NCBI RefSeq assembly: GCF_004000215.1
Contig: NZ_RBVY01000005.1
Coordinates: 434,001 to 498,000 of the forward strand
DNA length: 64,000 bases
Direction: 5' to 3'
Origin: Nitratireductor alexandrii
GTDB lineage: Bacteria > Pseudomonadota > Alphaproteobacteria > Rhizobiales > Rhizobiaceae
The notes beneath the pieces were generated by a model. That model saw only the letters and a list, made by a program, of their open reading frames with translations, searched no databases and had not been told where the DNA came from. Positions 54,790 through 64,000 of the stretch are shown here, piece by piece. Both the position numbers and the translations under genes were made by a program. Each line of letters begins with the position of its first letter. The first letter of the stretch is position 1.

Positions 54790-55710
54790 TCAACGCCCGA
54801 AGGCGCATCGTCTCCCGGTCGGGCGCTGCCCGTTCCAGGCCGCGCCGATATCGCGCGCCAAAGCGGCCCGGCCCGGCTTGAGCACGCCTTGCCGATCGCC
54901 CTTCAGATAAAGCACCACCCGCAAGCCGTTGCGCCCGGCCAGCGCGTCGGCGATCATCTCGTCGGCCAGGATGATGCGCCGCCCATAGGCGTGGCGCGAC
55001 GCCAGCGCGAGTTGCGGCATGACGTGACCGACGAGCTCGGTGCAGAACAGCCGGTCGGGATCGTCGCCGTCGAAATTGAAATCGAACGGCCCGCCGACAT
55101 GGCCGGCAAGCCGCGCCGCCGCGCCCGCGCGCCCGCCCTTGCCGGTGCGGTTCGGCCGCAGCAGCACCAGCCGGTCGGTGTTGAGCACCGCCTCGGGCCG
55201 CGACAGGTGCACGCCGCGATAGTCGGCCTCGACGAACACCGCGCCGGCGCGGATCGCGGCCTGGTGCGGCCGCACCGCCGGGTGGTCCCACACGCCGAGC
55301 CGGCGCAGCTCCGCCTCGGTGCCCAGATAGGTGACCGCGTGCACGAACAGGCCCGGCAGGGTGTTGCCGGACAGCCGGCCCTTGGAACTGACAACGACGA
55401 CGTCGAGCGGCCGCATCCGCTCGCCGAGCAGGCGCAGCGCCTCGTCGTCGCCGGCCAGGTAGCCGCCGCGCCAGGCAATCCGGCCGATCACGTTTCCGAT
55501 CAAGGGCGCCGCCGGCTCGGCGAGCGCCACCAGCCAGGCGGGCGAGCGCTCGGGCGTCTCGCAGCACCCGGCCAGCGGGTTGTCCGGCCCGGTCCCGGCA
55601 TCGCCGGGCGCGTTTTGGGGCGCATGGGCGCAGGCCGCCAACAGCGCGGCGACGGCGAGCAGGGCCGTGAGGCGCAAGCGCGCCCGGTCAAGCGGTCGAC
55701 GGCTGGTCAC
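54790..55710 (-). CDS. Lipoprotein, permuted papain-like hydrolase (C92/YiiX type)
   Basis: A 306-residue predicted lipoprotein: lipobox LAAC with Cys27, then a mature part with the YaeF/YiiX (C92) hallmarks. The sequence runs RMRPLDVVVVSSKGRLSGNTLPGLFVHAVTYLG, with His124 as the first catalytic residue, then FVEADYRGVHL, and RLFCTELVGHV with Cys223 and Glu225. That order, His before Cys, is the circular permutation of papain known in this family. It may cut peptidoglycan or an acyl bond at the envelope. It lies 31 bp after the small exported protein gene. Confidence 0.75.
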   Translation of the reverse strand: MTSRRPLDRARLRLTALLAVAALLAACAHAPQNAPGDAGTGPDNPLAGCCETPERSPAWLVALAEPAAPLIGNVIGRIAWRGGYLAGDDEALRLLGERMRPLDVVVVSSKGRLSGNTLPGLFVHAVTYLGTEAELRRLGVWDHPAVRPHQAAIRAGAVFVEADYRGVHLSRPEAVLNTDRLVLLRPNRTGKGGRAGAAARLAGHVGGPFDFNFDGDDPDRLFCTELVGHVMPQLALASRHAYGRRIILADEMIADALAGRNGLRVVLYLKGDRQGVLKPGRAALARDIGAAWNGQRPTGRRCAFGR

Positions 55711-55741
55711 GCCTCCCCTCCGGCGGCAGGACGGGCCGGCA

Positions 55742-56131
55742 TCACCGCAGCAGGAACACCTTGACGCTGCGCCGGTAGACCTCGACCTCGATCAGCGGCG
55801 TGCCGTTCATGATCGCCCGGCGGGTGCGCGCATCCATCGCCCCGCGCCGCTCGAGCATGGCTTGCAGACGCGCCCGCGCGTTGGCGGAGGCGAACCACGA
55901 ATCGCCGGTGTCCTCCGCATCGATCCAGCCGAATTTGTGGTAGTTGGCCCGATCCTGGCGCACGACCTGCGCGGCGTTGTCGAGCGGATAGCCGTCGCTC
56001 GCCTCGTGATCATGGGGCGAAAGCCGCGCCACGTAGGAGCCGAGATAAGTATCGGCCGACGCCGTCGAGGCCGAAGCCGCGACCAACACCGCGCCGATCG
56101 CGGCCATAAGAACACGTCGTGTCAAGAACAT
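55742..56131 (-). CDS. Small exported protein, unknown function
   Basis: A 129-residue protein with a signal peptide (about 1-26, TASADTYLG). The mature part is about 100 residues with an acidic N-terminal half and a basic C-terminal half (VEVYRRSVKVFLLR). The two cysteines expected for a disulphide are missing. It has no motif I know. It is the first of a possible unit with the C92 lipoprotein gene, so a joint envelope role is possible. The ATG at 56131 follows GGAGG-like GAGGG. Confidence 0.6.
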   Translation of the reverse strand: MFLTRRVLMAAIGAVLVAASASTASADTYLGSYVARLSPHDHEASDGYPLDNAAQVVRQDRANYHKFGWIDAEDTGDSWFASANARARLQAMLERRGAMDARTRRAIMNGTPLIEVEVYRRSVKVFLLR

Positions 56132-56277
56132 CGCAAACCCTCCGTGCGTGCGCCCCGTTTCATGCCCCCTTTGCGCCCGCTCGCCCTTGATCCGGGTCAA
56201 TCCGTCGAAGCGCGCGCCGATCCTACGACGCCGTGCGGCGGCAAGAAAGCCGCAACGGCAACAGGCGGCCCATATTG

Positions 56278-56709
56278 TCATGCCCGCTCCAGCGCGGCCA
56301 CGATCTTGGCGAGTGCGGCCAGATAGGCCGCCTGCTCGGCCTCGTCGAGCGCAGCCAGCGCCGCGCCGTTGACCGCGGCCACCGCCGCGCGCACCGCCGG
56401 CGCCTTGTCGAGCGCCGCCGGCGTCAGCGACACCAGCGCGCTGCGCCCGTCGGCGGGGTCGGGGTCGCGGCGGATCAGCCCGTCGCGCTGCATGCGCGCC
56501 AGCGTGGCCGCCATGGTCGGCTGCTCGATGCCGGCGGCCGCGGCCAGCGCCTTCTGGGTCATGGTCGCGCCTTGGCCGAGCGCAAAAAACACCGGCAAAT
56601 GGCCGGACGCGAGCCCGAGCGGCTTCAGCCGCCGGTCGATGGCGCGGGCAAAAAGCCGCGCGGCCCAGTTGGTCATGTAGCCGGCCGATCGGTTGCGGAC
56701 AAAATCCAT
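56278..56709 (-). CDS. MarR-family transcriptional regulator
   Basis: A 143-residue winged-helix regulator. The DNA-binding part is QGATMTQKALAAAAGIEQPTMAATLARMQRDGLIRRDPDPADGRSALVSLT, with the typical DGR wing. It is divergent from a cytochrome b561 gene, and the 78-bp gap contains two 20-bp tandem repeats that may be its operator. It probably represses both genes and responds to an aromatic or redox-active signal. Confidence 0.9.
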   Translation of the reverse strand: MDFVRNRSAGYMTNWAARLFARAIDRRLKPLGLASGHLPVFFALGQGATMTQKALAAAAGIEQPTMAATLARMQRDGLIRRDPDPADGRSALVSLTPAALDKAPAVRAAVAAVNGAALAALDEAEQAAYLAALAKIVAALERA

Positions 56710-56710
56710 A

Positions 56711-56750
56711 TTACATAGCTTGCTATTTAGTTACATCGTATGCTATATAA
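56711..56750. promoter_or_regulatory. Two 20-bp tandem repeats, MarR operator candidate
   Basis: Repeat 1 (56711-56730) and repeat 2 (56731-56750) match in 15 of 20 positions, both of the form TTACAT....TGCTATNTA. Repeat 1 contains the perfect dyad ATAGC-TT-GCTAT. The region is AT-rich, directly before the marR start codon, and gives TATATAA as a -10 for the cytochrome gene. Confidence 0.6.
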
Positions 56751-56786
56751 CATGCAGTTCCCGCGTCGATCAAGGAGACGATCGCA

Positions 56787-57347
56787 ATGGCTCTCACCAG
56801 CACCAAACATCGTTACGGCAGCGTCGCGGCCAGCCTGCACTGGCTGTCCGCGTTCGTGCTTTTCGCCCTCGTCGCGAGCGGCCTGCGGCTCGAGGCGATG
56901 GCCGGCGCCTCCGGCACGGCCGCTCTCTTGCGCCTTCATCTTAGCCTTGGGGTGATCGTCTTCGCGCTCACCCTGGCGCGCATCCTGTGGTGGGTCTTCG
57001 CCGACCGCCATCCCGAGCCCGTCGGCGGCGGCGCCGCCTGGCAGGCCAGGGCCGCGCGCCTCGTCCACCGGCTGTTTTATCCGGTGATCCTGCTCGCCGC
57101 CGCCAGCGGCATCGCCACCATCGCCGTGTCGGGCGCGGCCGGCCCGCTGTTCTTCGGCGACCCGGCTCCCCTGCCCGATTTTTCCGGCCTGGCCCCGCGC
57201 CGCGCGCACGGATTTCTGGCCTGGGCGCTGATCGTCCTCACCGGCCTTCATGTCGCCGCGGCACTCTATCACCAGCTGGTCAAGCGCGACCGCATCCTCG
57301 CCCGCATCCTGCCGGCCCTCGGCCGCGCGCGCCAGCCTGCCCCCTGA
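56787..57347 (+). CDS. Cytochrome b561-family protein
   Basis: A 186-residue inner-membrane dihaem cytochrome. Four spans are visible (about 18-36, 48-70, 90-113 and 143-165). Haem-ligand histidines lie at LHWLSAF (span 1), LHLSLG (span 2), VHRLFYP (span 3), and LTGLHVAAALYHQLV (span 4). It may move electrons from ubiquinol or reduce superoxide, as CybB does in E. coli. The ATG at 56787 has AAGGAG nine bases upstream. Divergent from and probably controlled by the MarR gene. Confidence 0.9.
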   Translation: MALTSTKHRYGSVAASLHWLSAFVLFALVASGLRLEAMAGASGTAALLRLHLSLGVIVFALTLARILWWVFADRHPEPVGGGAAWQARAARLVHRLFYPVILLAAASGIATIAVSGAAGPLFFGDPAPLPDFSGLAPRRAHGFLAWALIVLTGLHVAAALYHQLVKRDRILARILPALGRARQPAP

Positions 57348-57489
57348 GCGGGCGCGACCGGCGGCGGGCCGATGACGGCCGGCGCGGGGCGCGTGTGGGT
57401 GCGCCCGCCCGCGCCGGTCCCGCCCCCGCCGCCTTGCTCTTGCCGCAGCCGCCCGGCACAGTGCCTGTGAACGCAAACCGGGGTCCTTG

Positions 57490-60400
57490 ATGGGCGGTTC
57501 TGTCTCGGGCATGCGGCTGCGGCTCCTTTGTGCGGGCCTGGCGCTGGTGTGTGCCCTTTTCACCCTGCCGGCGGTCGCCGCCGCCCAGAACGACGCGCGC
57601 GCCCTGCGCGGCGTGGCGCTGGTGATCGGCAATGGCGACTATGCCCATCTGCCAAGGCTCGCCAATCCCGAAAACGATGCCGACGCGATCGAGGAGCTGC
57701 TCGCCGATCTCGGTTTCGAGTCCGTGCGCCGCACCGACCGCGACGCAAAAGACCTCGCCCGCGATCTCGACCGCTTCGTGGAAGACGCCGCCGAGGCCGA
57801 TGTGGCGGTGTTTTATTATGCCGGCCACGGCATCGAGGCCGGCGGCGAGAATTTCCTGATCCCCGTCGACGCGGACCTGTCGGCCCTTGGCGCGGCGTCC
57901 GAGCGCCTCGTGCCGCTCAACGAGATTCTTGCCCGGCTGCGCGAGAGCGTGGCCGTCACCATCCTGCTGCTCGACGCCTGCCGCGACAATCCGTTCCCGC
58001 CCGGCGCGACGCTGAAACGCACCGCCGGCGCCCAGCCGGTGCCGGTCTCGGCCGGCGGCCTGGCCGAGACGCGCGGCGCCCGCGCCCTTGCCGACACGCC
58101 GGCCGGGACGACCACGGGCCCGCTCGGCATGGTGATCGGCTTCGCCGCCGAGCCGGGCCGCCCGGCCCTCGACGGCACCGGCGACAACAGCCCCTACGCG
58201 GCCGCGCTGCTGCGCCACGTCTCCGCCATGGCGGGCACCGAATTCGGCACCGTCATGCGCATGGTGGCCGAGGAGGTCTATCTGAAGACCGACGGCCGAC
58301 AGCTTCCGTGGACGAATGCCAGTCTGCGCCGCCTGCTTTATTTCGGCGAGGCGCCCGCGCCGGTCGAAGGACCGCCGGGCGAGATCCTCGCCGAGCGCCG
58401 GCGCCTGCTCCTGACCATCGCCGACCTGCCGGCGGTGCGGCGCACCCAGGCCGAGAACCTCGCCCGCGGCGGCGAGGTGCCGATGAGCGTCGTCTTCGCC
58501 ATGATGCAGGCGCTCGGCGTCGAGGCGACCGGCGACCCCGCCGCCGTCGAGGCGCGGCTGCGCGCCGAAATCGGCCGCTTCGCCGAAAACCGCCGGGCAA
58601 ACGCGGCGCTCGCCAATCCCGATCCGGAGATCGAGCGCCTGTCGCGCCTGGCCGACGAGGCCGAACTGGAAGGCGCGCTCGAAACCGCCGATCGGCTGCG
58701 CGACGGCGCCAAGCAGCGTGTCGCGGCGCTGCGCTCGACCCGCGACCGGCAGATCGCCGCCCTGCGCGACCGCATTGCCGAGGATGCGGCGGTCTTTGCC
58801 CGCAGCGCGGAGACCAAAAAACTGCTCTTCCGCCACGCCGAGGCCGCCGACGACTATGCCGAGGCCCGCGCCATCCTCGCCGATTGGGACGACAAAAAAG
58901 CGCTGGACTACCGCCGCGCGGAAATCGCCGCGCGCCTGACCGACGCCGAGTTGAAGGGATCGCGATCCTCGCTCGCCGCCGCCGAACGCCTGGCGCGCGA
59001 GACGCTGCTCGATGGCGATGGCCTGCCCGCCGGCGAGCGGGCCCGTTTCGCGCATGGCCTGGCCCGCGCCCTGATGCTGCGCGGCGCCAAAACCGGCGAC
59101 GACGCCGCCGTTCGCGAAGCGCTGGGCGTGCTCGAAACGGCCGGCGCCGACGCCGAGGCGCTGCCGGCCGGCGAGCGCGCCAGGCTTTTGCTCGATACGG
59201 GGCGCGCCGGCGGGCAAATCGCGTTGACGGCCGGCGACGCCGCCGCCTTGGCCGACGCCGGGACGAAATTCGCCGCGGCCGCCGCCCTCGCCCGCCAGGC
59301 CGGGGATCGGGCGACGGAGGCCGAGGCGCGTTTCCGGCACGTGCAGGCGCTTTATTATCGCTGGGCGGCCGCGCCCTCTTTGATGCTTTTCGCCGCCTTG
59401 CAGGGCGAGCTCGGCACGCTTGTCGCCATGCTCGACACCGACGGCGACATCGATCCGGTGTCGGCGCGCTACGCGGTGCGCGCGCCGCAGATCGCGCTCG
59501 ATCTCGCCATGCGCCTGAACACGACCGAGGCCCTGTCGACGGCAACCGAGATGAACGCCATGACCGCCGGCCTGTTCGACCGCGAGCGTTTTCCCCTGCT
59601 CTGGGCCGAGATCGCCACCACCGGCGGGCGGATCGGCCTGGAATGGGCGGACCGTTTCGGCGACCTCTCCGGGCTTTCCGCCGCGCTGGAGGCGCACGAG
59701 GCCGCGTTGGCGATCTTCCGCCAGGCCGGCGCGCGGGCCGCCGCCCTCGACGCAGCGTGGCAACGCGCGCTGACCCTGGTGGCGATCGGCCTGCGCGAGG
59801 ACGGCACGCGGCACCTCGCCGCGGCACTGGACGCGCTCGACGCCGTCGAACGCGACCCTCTCGCCGGTTCCAATCCGCGACAGCTCCGGCTGGTCCGGCT
59901 GCAAAAGGCGCGGGTGCGCGCCGGCATCGGCCGGCGCCAGGGCGATGCAGCCACGTTGGACGAGGCCGTCGCCGGGCTCAGGGCCGCCCATGAGGGCTTC
60001 GACCCGGCCGGCGAGCCGCAATTGGCGACCTTCGCGCAGGCCGAGCTCGGCAAGGCGGTGCAGGCGCTGGCGGCCCTTAATGGCGATGCCGAGGGTCTGC
60101 GCGAAAGCGTCGACCTGCTGCAAACCGCGATCGGGCAGTACGAGGCGTGGCAGGCGCCGGCGACCAACCCGGTCCCGTTCGTCGAGCTTTTCGCGCATTA
60201 TGCCGACGCGGCCGCGAGGCTGGCGATCGCGACCGGCAGCCCCGGCGACATCGACCGCGCGGTCGCGGCCGGAACCCGGATCAACCGCCATATGCAAGAT
60301 TTCGACAACCAGCAGGGGATCGCGCTCACCGCCAACACGCTGGCCTTCGTCATCGTCCAGGGCCTGCGCGCCGATTTCGACGCCGGCCGCCTGGCGCTGG

Positions 60401-60660
60401 CCGAGGAGATGGCCGCGGCCGCCCTGGCGCGGGCGCCCGCTTTGCCCGCCTTTGCCGGCTATTTCGAAAACACCGCCTGCGAGGTGCACACCGAAAAGGC
60501 CCGCCACGACGCCGACCTGGCGGCCGCGCGCCAGGCCCTGGCGTTGTGCGAAAGCGGTCTGGCGAAGCTCGAAATCATCGACGACGCCGAAGCGGTCGCG
60601 ACTGCGCAAAAAGCCGTCGCCCGGGCCAAAGCGCTAATCGCGTTGCTCGCCGCGCAATAG
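57490..60660 (+). CDS. Large secreted caspase-family (C14) protein
   Basis: A 1056-residue exported protein. A signal peptide covers about 1-32 (AVAAAQND). The caspase-like domain follows with IGNGDYAHLPRLANPENDADA, catalytic His113 (FYYAGHGIEAGG) and catalytic Cys164 (LLLDACRDNPF). Both residues are present, so it could be active as an orthocaspase. From about 300 to the end the chain is alpha-helical and Ala-rich, built of repeating helical hairpins like tetratricopeptide repeats, and probably binds proteins. Cleavage specificity would be after Arg or Lys, by family. The ATG at 57490 gives the signal peptide. No defence-system partner gene is near it. Confidence 0.87.
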   Translation: MGGSVSGMRLRLLCAGLALVCALFTLPAVAAAQNDARALRGVALVIGNGDYAHLPRLANPENDADAIEELLADLGFESVRRTDRDAKDLARDLDRFVEDAAEADVAVFYYAGHGIEAGGENFLIPVDADLSALGAASERLVPLNEILARLRESVAVTILLLDACRDNPFPPGATLKRTAGAQPVPVSAGGLAETRGARALADTPAGTTTGPLGMVIGFAAEPGRPALDGTGDNSPYAAALLRHVSAMAGTEFGTVMRMVAEEVYLKTDGRQLPWTNASLRRLLYFGEAPAPVEGPPGEILAERRRLLLTIADLPAVRRTQAENLARGGEVPMSVVFAMMQALGVEATGDPAAVEARLRAEIGRFAENRRANAALANPDPEIERLSRLADEAELEGALETADRLRDGAKQRVAALRSTRDRQIAALRDRIAEDAAVFARSAETKKLLFRHAEAADDYAEARAILADWDDKKALDYRRAEIAARLTDAELKGSRSSLAAAERLARETLLDGDGLPAGERARFAHGLARALMLRGAKTGDDAAVREALGVLETAGADAEALPAGERARLLLDTGRAGGQIALTAGDAAALADAGTKFAAAAALARQAGDRATEAEARFRHVQALYYRWAAAPSLMLFAALQGELGTLVAMLDTDGDIDPVSARYAVRAPQIALDLAMRLNTTEALSTATEMNAMTAGLFDRERFPLLWAEIATTGGRIGLEWADRFGDLSGLSAALEAHEAALAIFRQAGARAAALDAAWQRALTLVAIGLREDGTRHLAAALDALDAVERDPLAGSNPRQLRLVRLQKARVRAGIGRRQGDAATLDEAVAGLRAAHEGFDPAGEPQLATFAQAELGKAVQALAALNGDAEGLRESVDLLQTAIGQYEAWQAPATNPVPFVELFAHYADAAARLAIATGSPGDIDRAVAAGTRINRHMQDFDNQQGIALTANTLAFVIVQGLRADFDAGRLALAEEMAAAALARAPALPAFAGYFENTACEVHTEKARHDADLAAARQALALCESGLAKLEIIDDAEAVATAQKAVARAKALIALLAAQ

Positions 60661-60682
60661 GCGTCCGGCCGGCTCGAAAGCC

Positions 60683-61090
60683 CTATCCCGGCAGCCCATC
60701 GAGTGTCGGAACCGCGCTGAGCCCCGTATCCCAGTCCGCCCGGCTCGCGCAGCAAATATGCGCGGTCGGCCGTATCTCCACCGGGCTGTCGAGGCTTCCG
60801 GCCGGCACCGCCAGCAGGGCGCCGTCTGCCTGTAGCGTTGGAACGGCCGAGCCGCATTCGGTGCAAAAGCTCTTTTCGTGCCGGGTCCCGGGCACCCGGT
60901 AGGTCCTGATCTTGTCGTGCCCCGACAGCCAGGCGATCGTCGCGGTGGAGGAAAACAGATTGGCCGCGTGCGCGGAGCCGGTATCCTTGCGGCACCGCCG
61001 GCAATGGCACAGGAAAAACGCCTCGAACGCGCCGCTGATCTCGAATGCGACGGCGCCGCACAAACACGCACCGACGGTTTTTTGGGTCAC
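60683..61090 (-). CDS. GFA/CENP-V family zinc protein
   Basis: A 135-residue protein of the glutathione-dependent formaldehyde-activating enzyme family. Zinc-binding cysteines are Cys9 and 11 (GACLCGAV), Cys28, 30 and 33 (CHCRRC), and Cys76 and 79 (FCTECG). It starts at a GTG at 61090. Family members are structurally well known, but formaldehyde activity is doubted for most. BoxC releases formate elsewhere in this window, which is not evidence of a link. It converges with the caspase gene. Confidence 0.87.
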   Translation of the reverse strand: MTQKTVGACLCGAVAFEISGAFEAFFLCHCRRCRKDTGSAHAANLFSSTATIAWLSGHDKIRTYRVPGTRHEKSFCTECGSAVPTLQADGALLAVPAGSLDSPVEIRPTAHICCASRADWDTGLSAVPTLDGLPG

Positions 61091-61652
61091 GACCCACCTC
61101 GCTCTCGTCTGAAAGGGCCGGACGCGCCGGCCGACAGCCTTGTCCTAAAGCCCGCGCCCCCGATTCGCGACCCGTCCGGTCCGGCGATCGGCAAAAATAC
61201 GCCGGACATGCGCCGGCGAAAGCCGGCCGGCACGCGTCGTCACAAGGGCGGCACGGGGTTTTTCCAAACACGGCGTGCTCGCCGACAGGCGCATCCATGC
61301 GGCCGCCGAATTCGACCTTTCCAACGGCCGCCGCGGCATGGCGCGCTCCGTGCGCGGCGCCAAGAAATATGCCAACGCCCCGCTTCCGTGTCCGCGAAAA
61401 CCCGGCCACGCGGCGCAGCGCCGGCGAAACGGCATAGGCCCGCATGGCCGTGTGGCCGGTTTGTGTGTTGGATTGCGTCGTTGCGGCCGCTTTCGGCTCT
61501 TCCCTCGCGGTTTTCTCTCCCCTATAAGGCCCGCCTAGCCTGACAAGATTTTCTCTTGCGCACCGACCGGGCTCCGCGATGCGCCACACGCGCACCCCGG
61601 AGACGCCCCGCGCCGGGTCCTCGCGCAAGAACGTTCGAACGGACAGATCGCC
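61091..61652. other. Intergenic stretch upstream of carB
   Basis: These 562 bases hold no convincing gene on either strand; the frame at 61145-61435 minus lacks protein character. The part near 61490-61540 has CTATAAGG, a loose -10, and a pyrimidine-rich run (TTTTCTCTCCCC) that may be the carB promoter region. No terminator stem was found. Confidence 0.45.

Positions 61653-64000
<2,348 letters not shown>

Noticed and set aside
57280-60609. Very long minus-strand frame opposite the caspase gene
   Set aside because: High GC leaves few stops. The translation is Arg/Gly-rich and lacks motifs, while the plus strand carries a clear caspase domain and signal peptide.
61145-61435. A 96-codon minus-strand frame upstream of carB
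   Set aside because: Arg/Ala/Pro-rich with no domain or ribosome binding site; typical of GC-rich noncoding DNA.

Overview
The window comes from a high-GC alphaproteobacterium, most likely of the order Hyphomicrobiales (Rhizobiales). The evidence is the yqeY/carA and dnaG-rpoD neighbourhoods, an alphaproteobacterial-style RpoD, a DUF1127 protein, an HlyU-like protein, and an intergenic repeat of the type scattered through rhizobial genomes. There are no insertion sequences, phage genes or CRISPR arrays. Base composition is even apart from short AT-rich regulatory islands.

Region 1 to 11.1 kb: after the 3' part of a penicillin-binding protein 1C gene comes a minus-strand cluster for aerobic benzoate breakdown through CoA thioesters (the box pathway). 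Benzoate-CoA ligase makes benzoyl-CoA, BoxA/BoxB make its 2,3-epoxide, and BoxC opens the ring. A thioesterase, an alpha/beta hydrolase and a DUF309 protein accompany them. The regulator is a BoxR-type fusion of an XRE helix-turn-helix with a shikimate-kinase fold. TGCA-N6-TGCA operator-like sites lie before boxR, boxC and the ligase. The aldehyde dehydrogenase BoxD is not in the window.

Region 11.3 to 19.7 kb: a DUF1127 protein, a LysR regulator, a DctB/DctD two-component pair and a DctPQM TRAP transporter. A near-perfect sigma-54 promoter precedes dctP, matching DctD as a sigma-54 activator.

Region 19.7 to 36.2 kb: TspO, an arsenic operon (arsR, two kinds of arsenate reductase, acr3), a formamidase/acetamidase-type amidohydrolase, tRNA-Ile2(CAU), a SIMPL-domain protein, small enzymes, an OmpA-type protein with a long Pro/Ala/Glu-rich linker, an exonuclease-CBS-nucleotidyltransferase fusion, an SDR, an FKBP isomerase, and a divergent VOC/TetR pair with twin operators.

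Region 36.2 to 51.5 kb: an unusual ABC exporter-like protein whose ATPase motifs are degenerate, overlapped by a cyclic-nucleotide-binding protein; HlyU, YjbQ and a DksA-type protein; then the housekeeping block rpoD, dnaG, yqeY, carA. An MHYT-PAS-GGDEF-EAL protein and a Na/phosphate symporter sit between dnaG and yqeY.

Region 51.5 to 64 kb: RidA, a Tad-type pilin-like von Willebrand protein, a YpfJ metallopeptidase, a C92 lipoprotein peptidase, a MarR/cytochrome b561 divergent pair with 20-bp tandem repeats between them, a large secreted caspase-family protein, a GFA-family protein, and the 5' part of carB, which runs off the window end.
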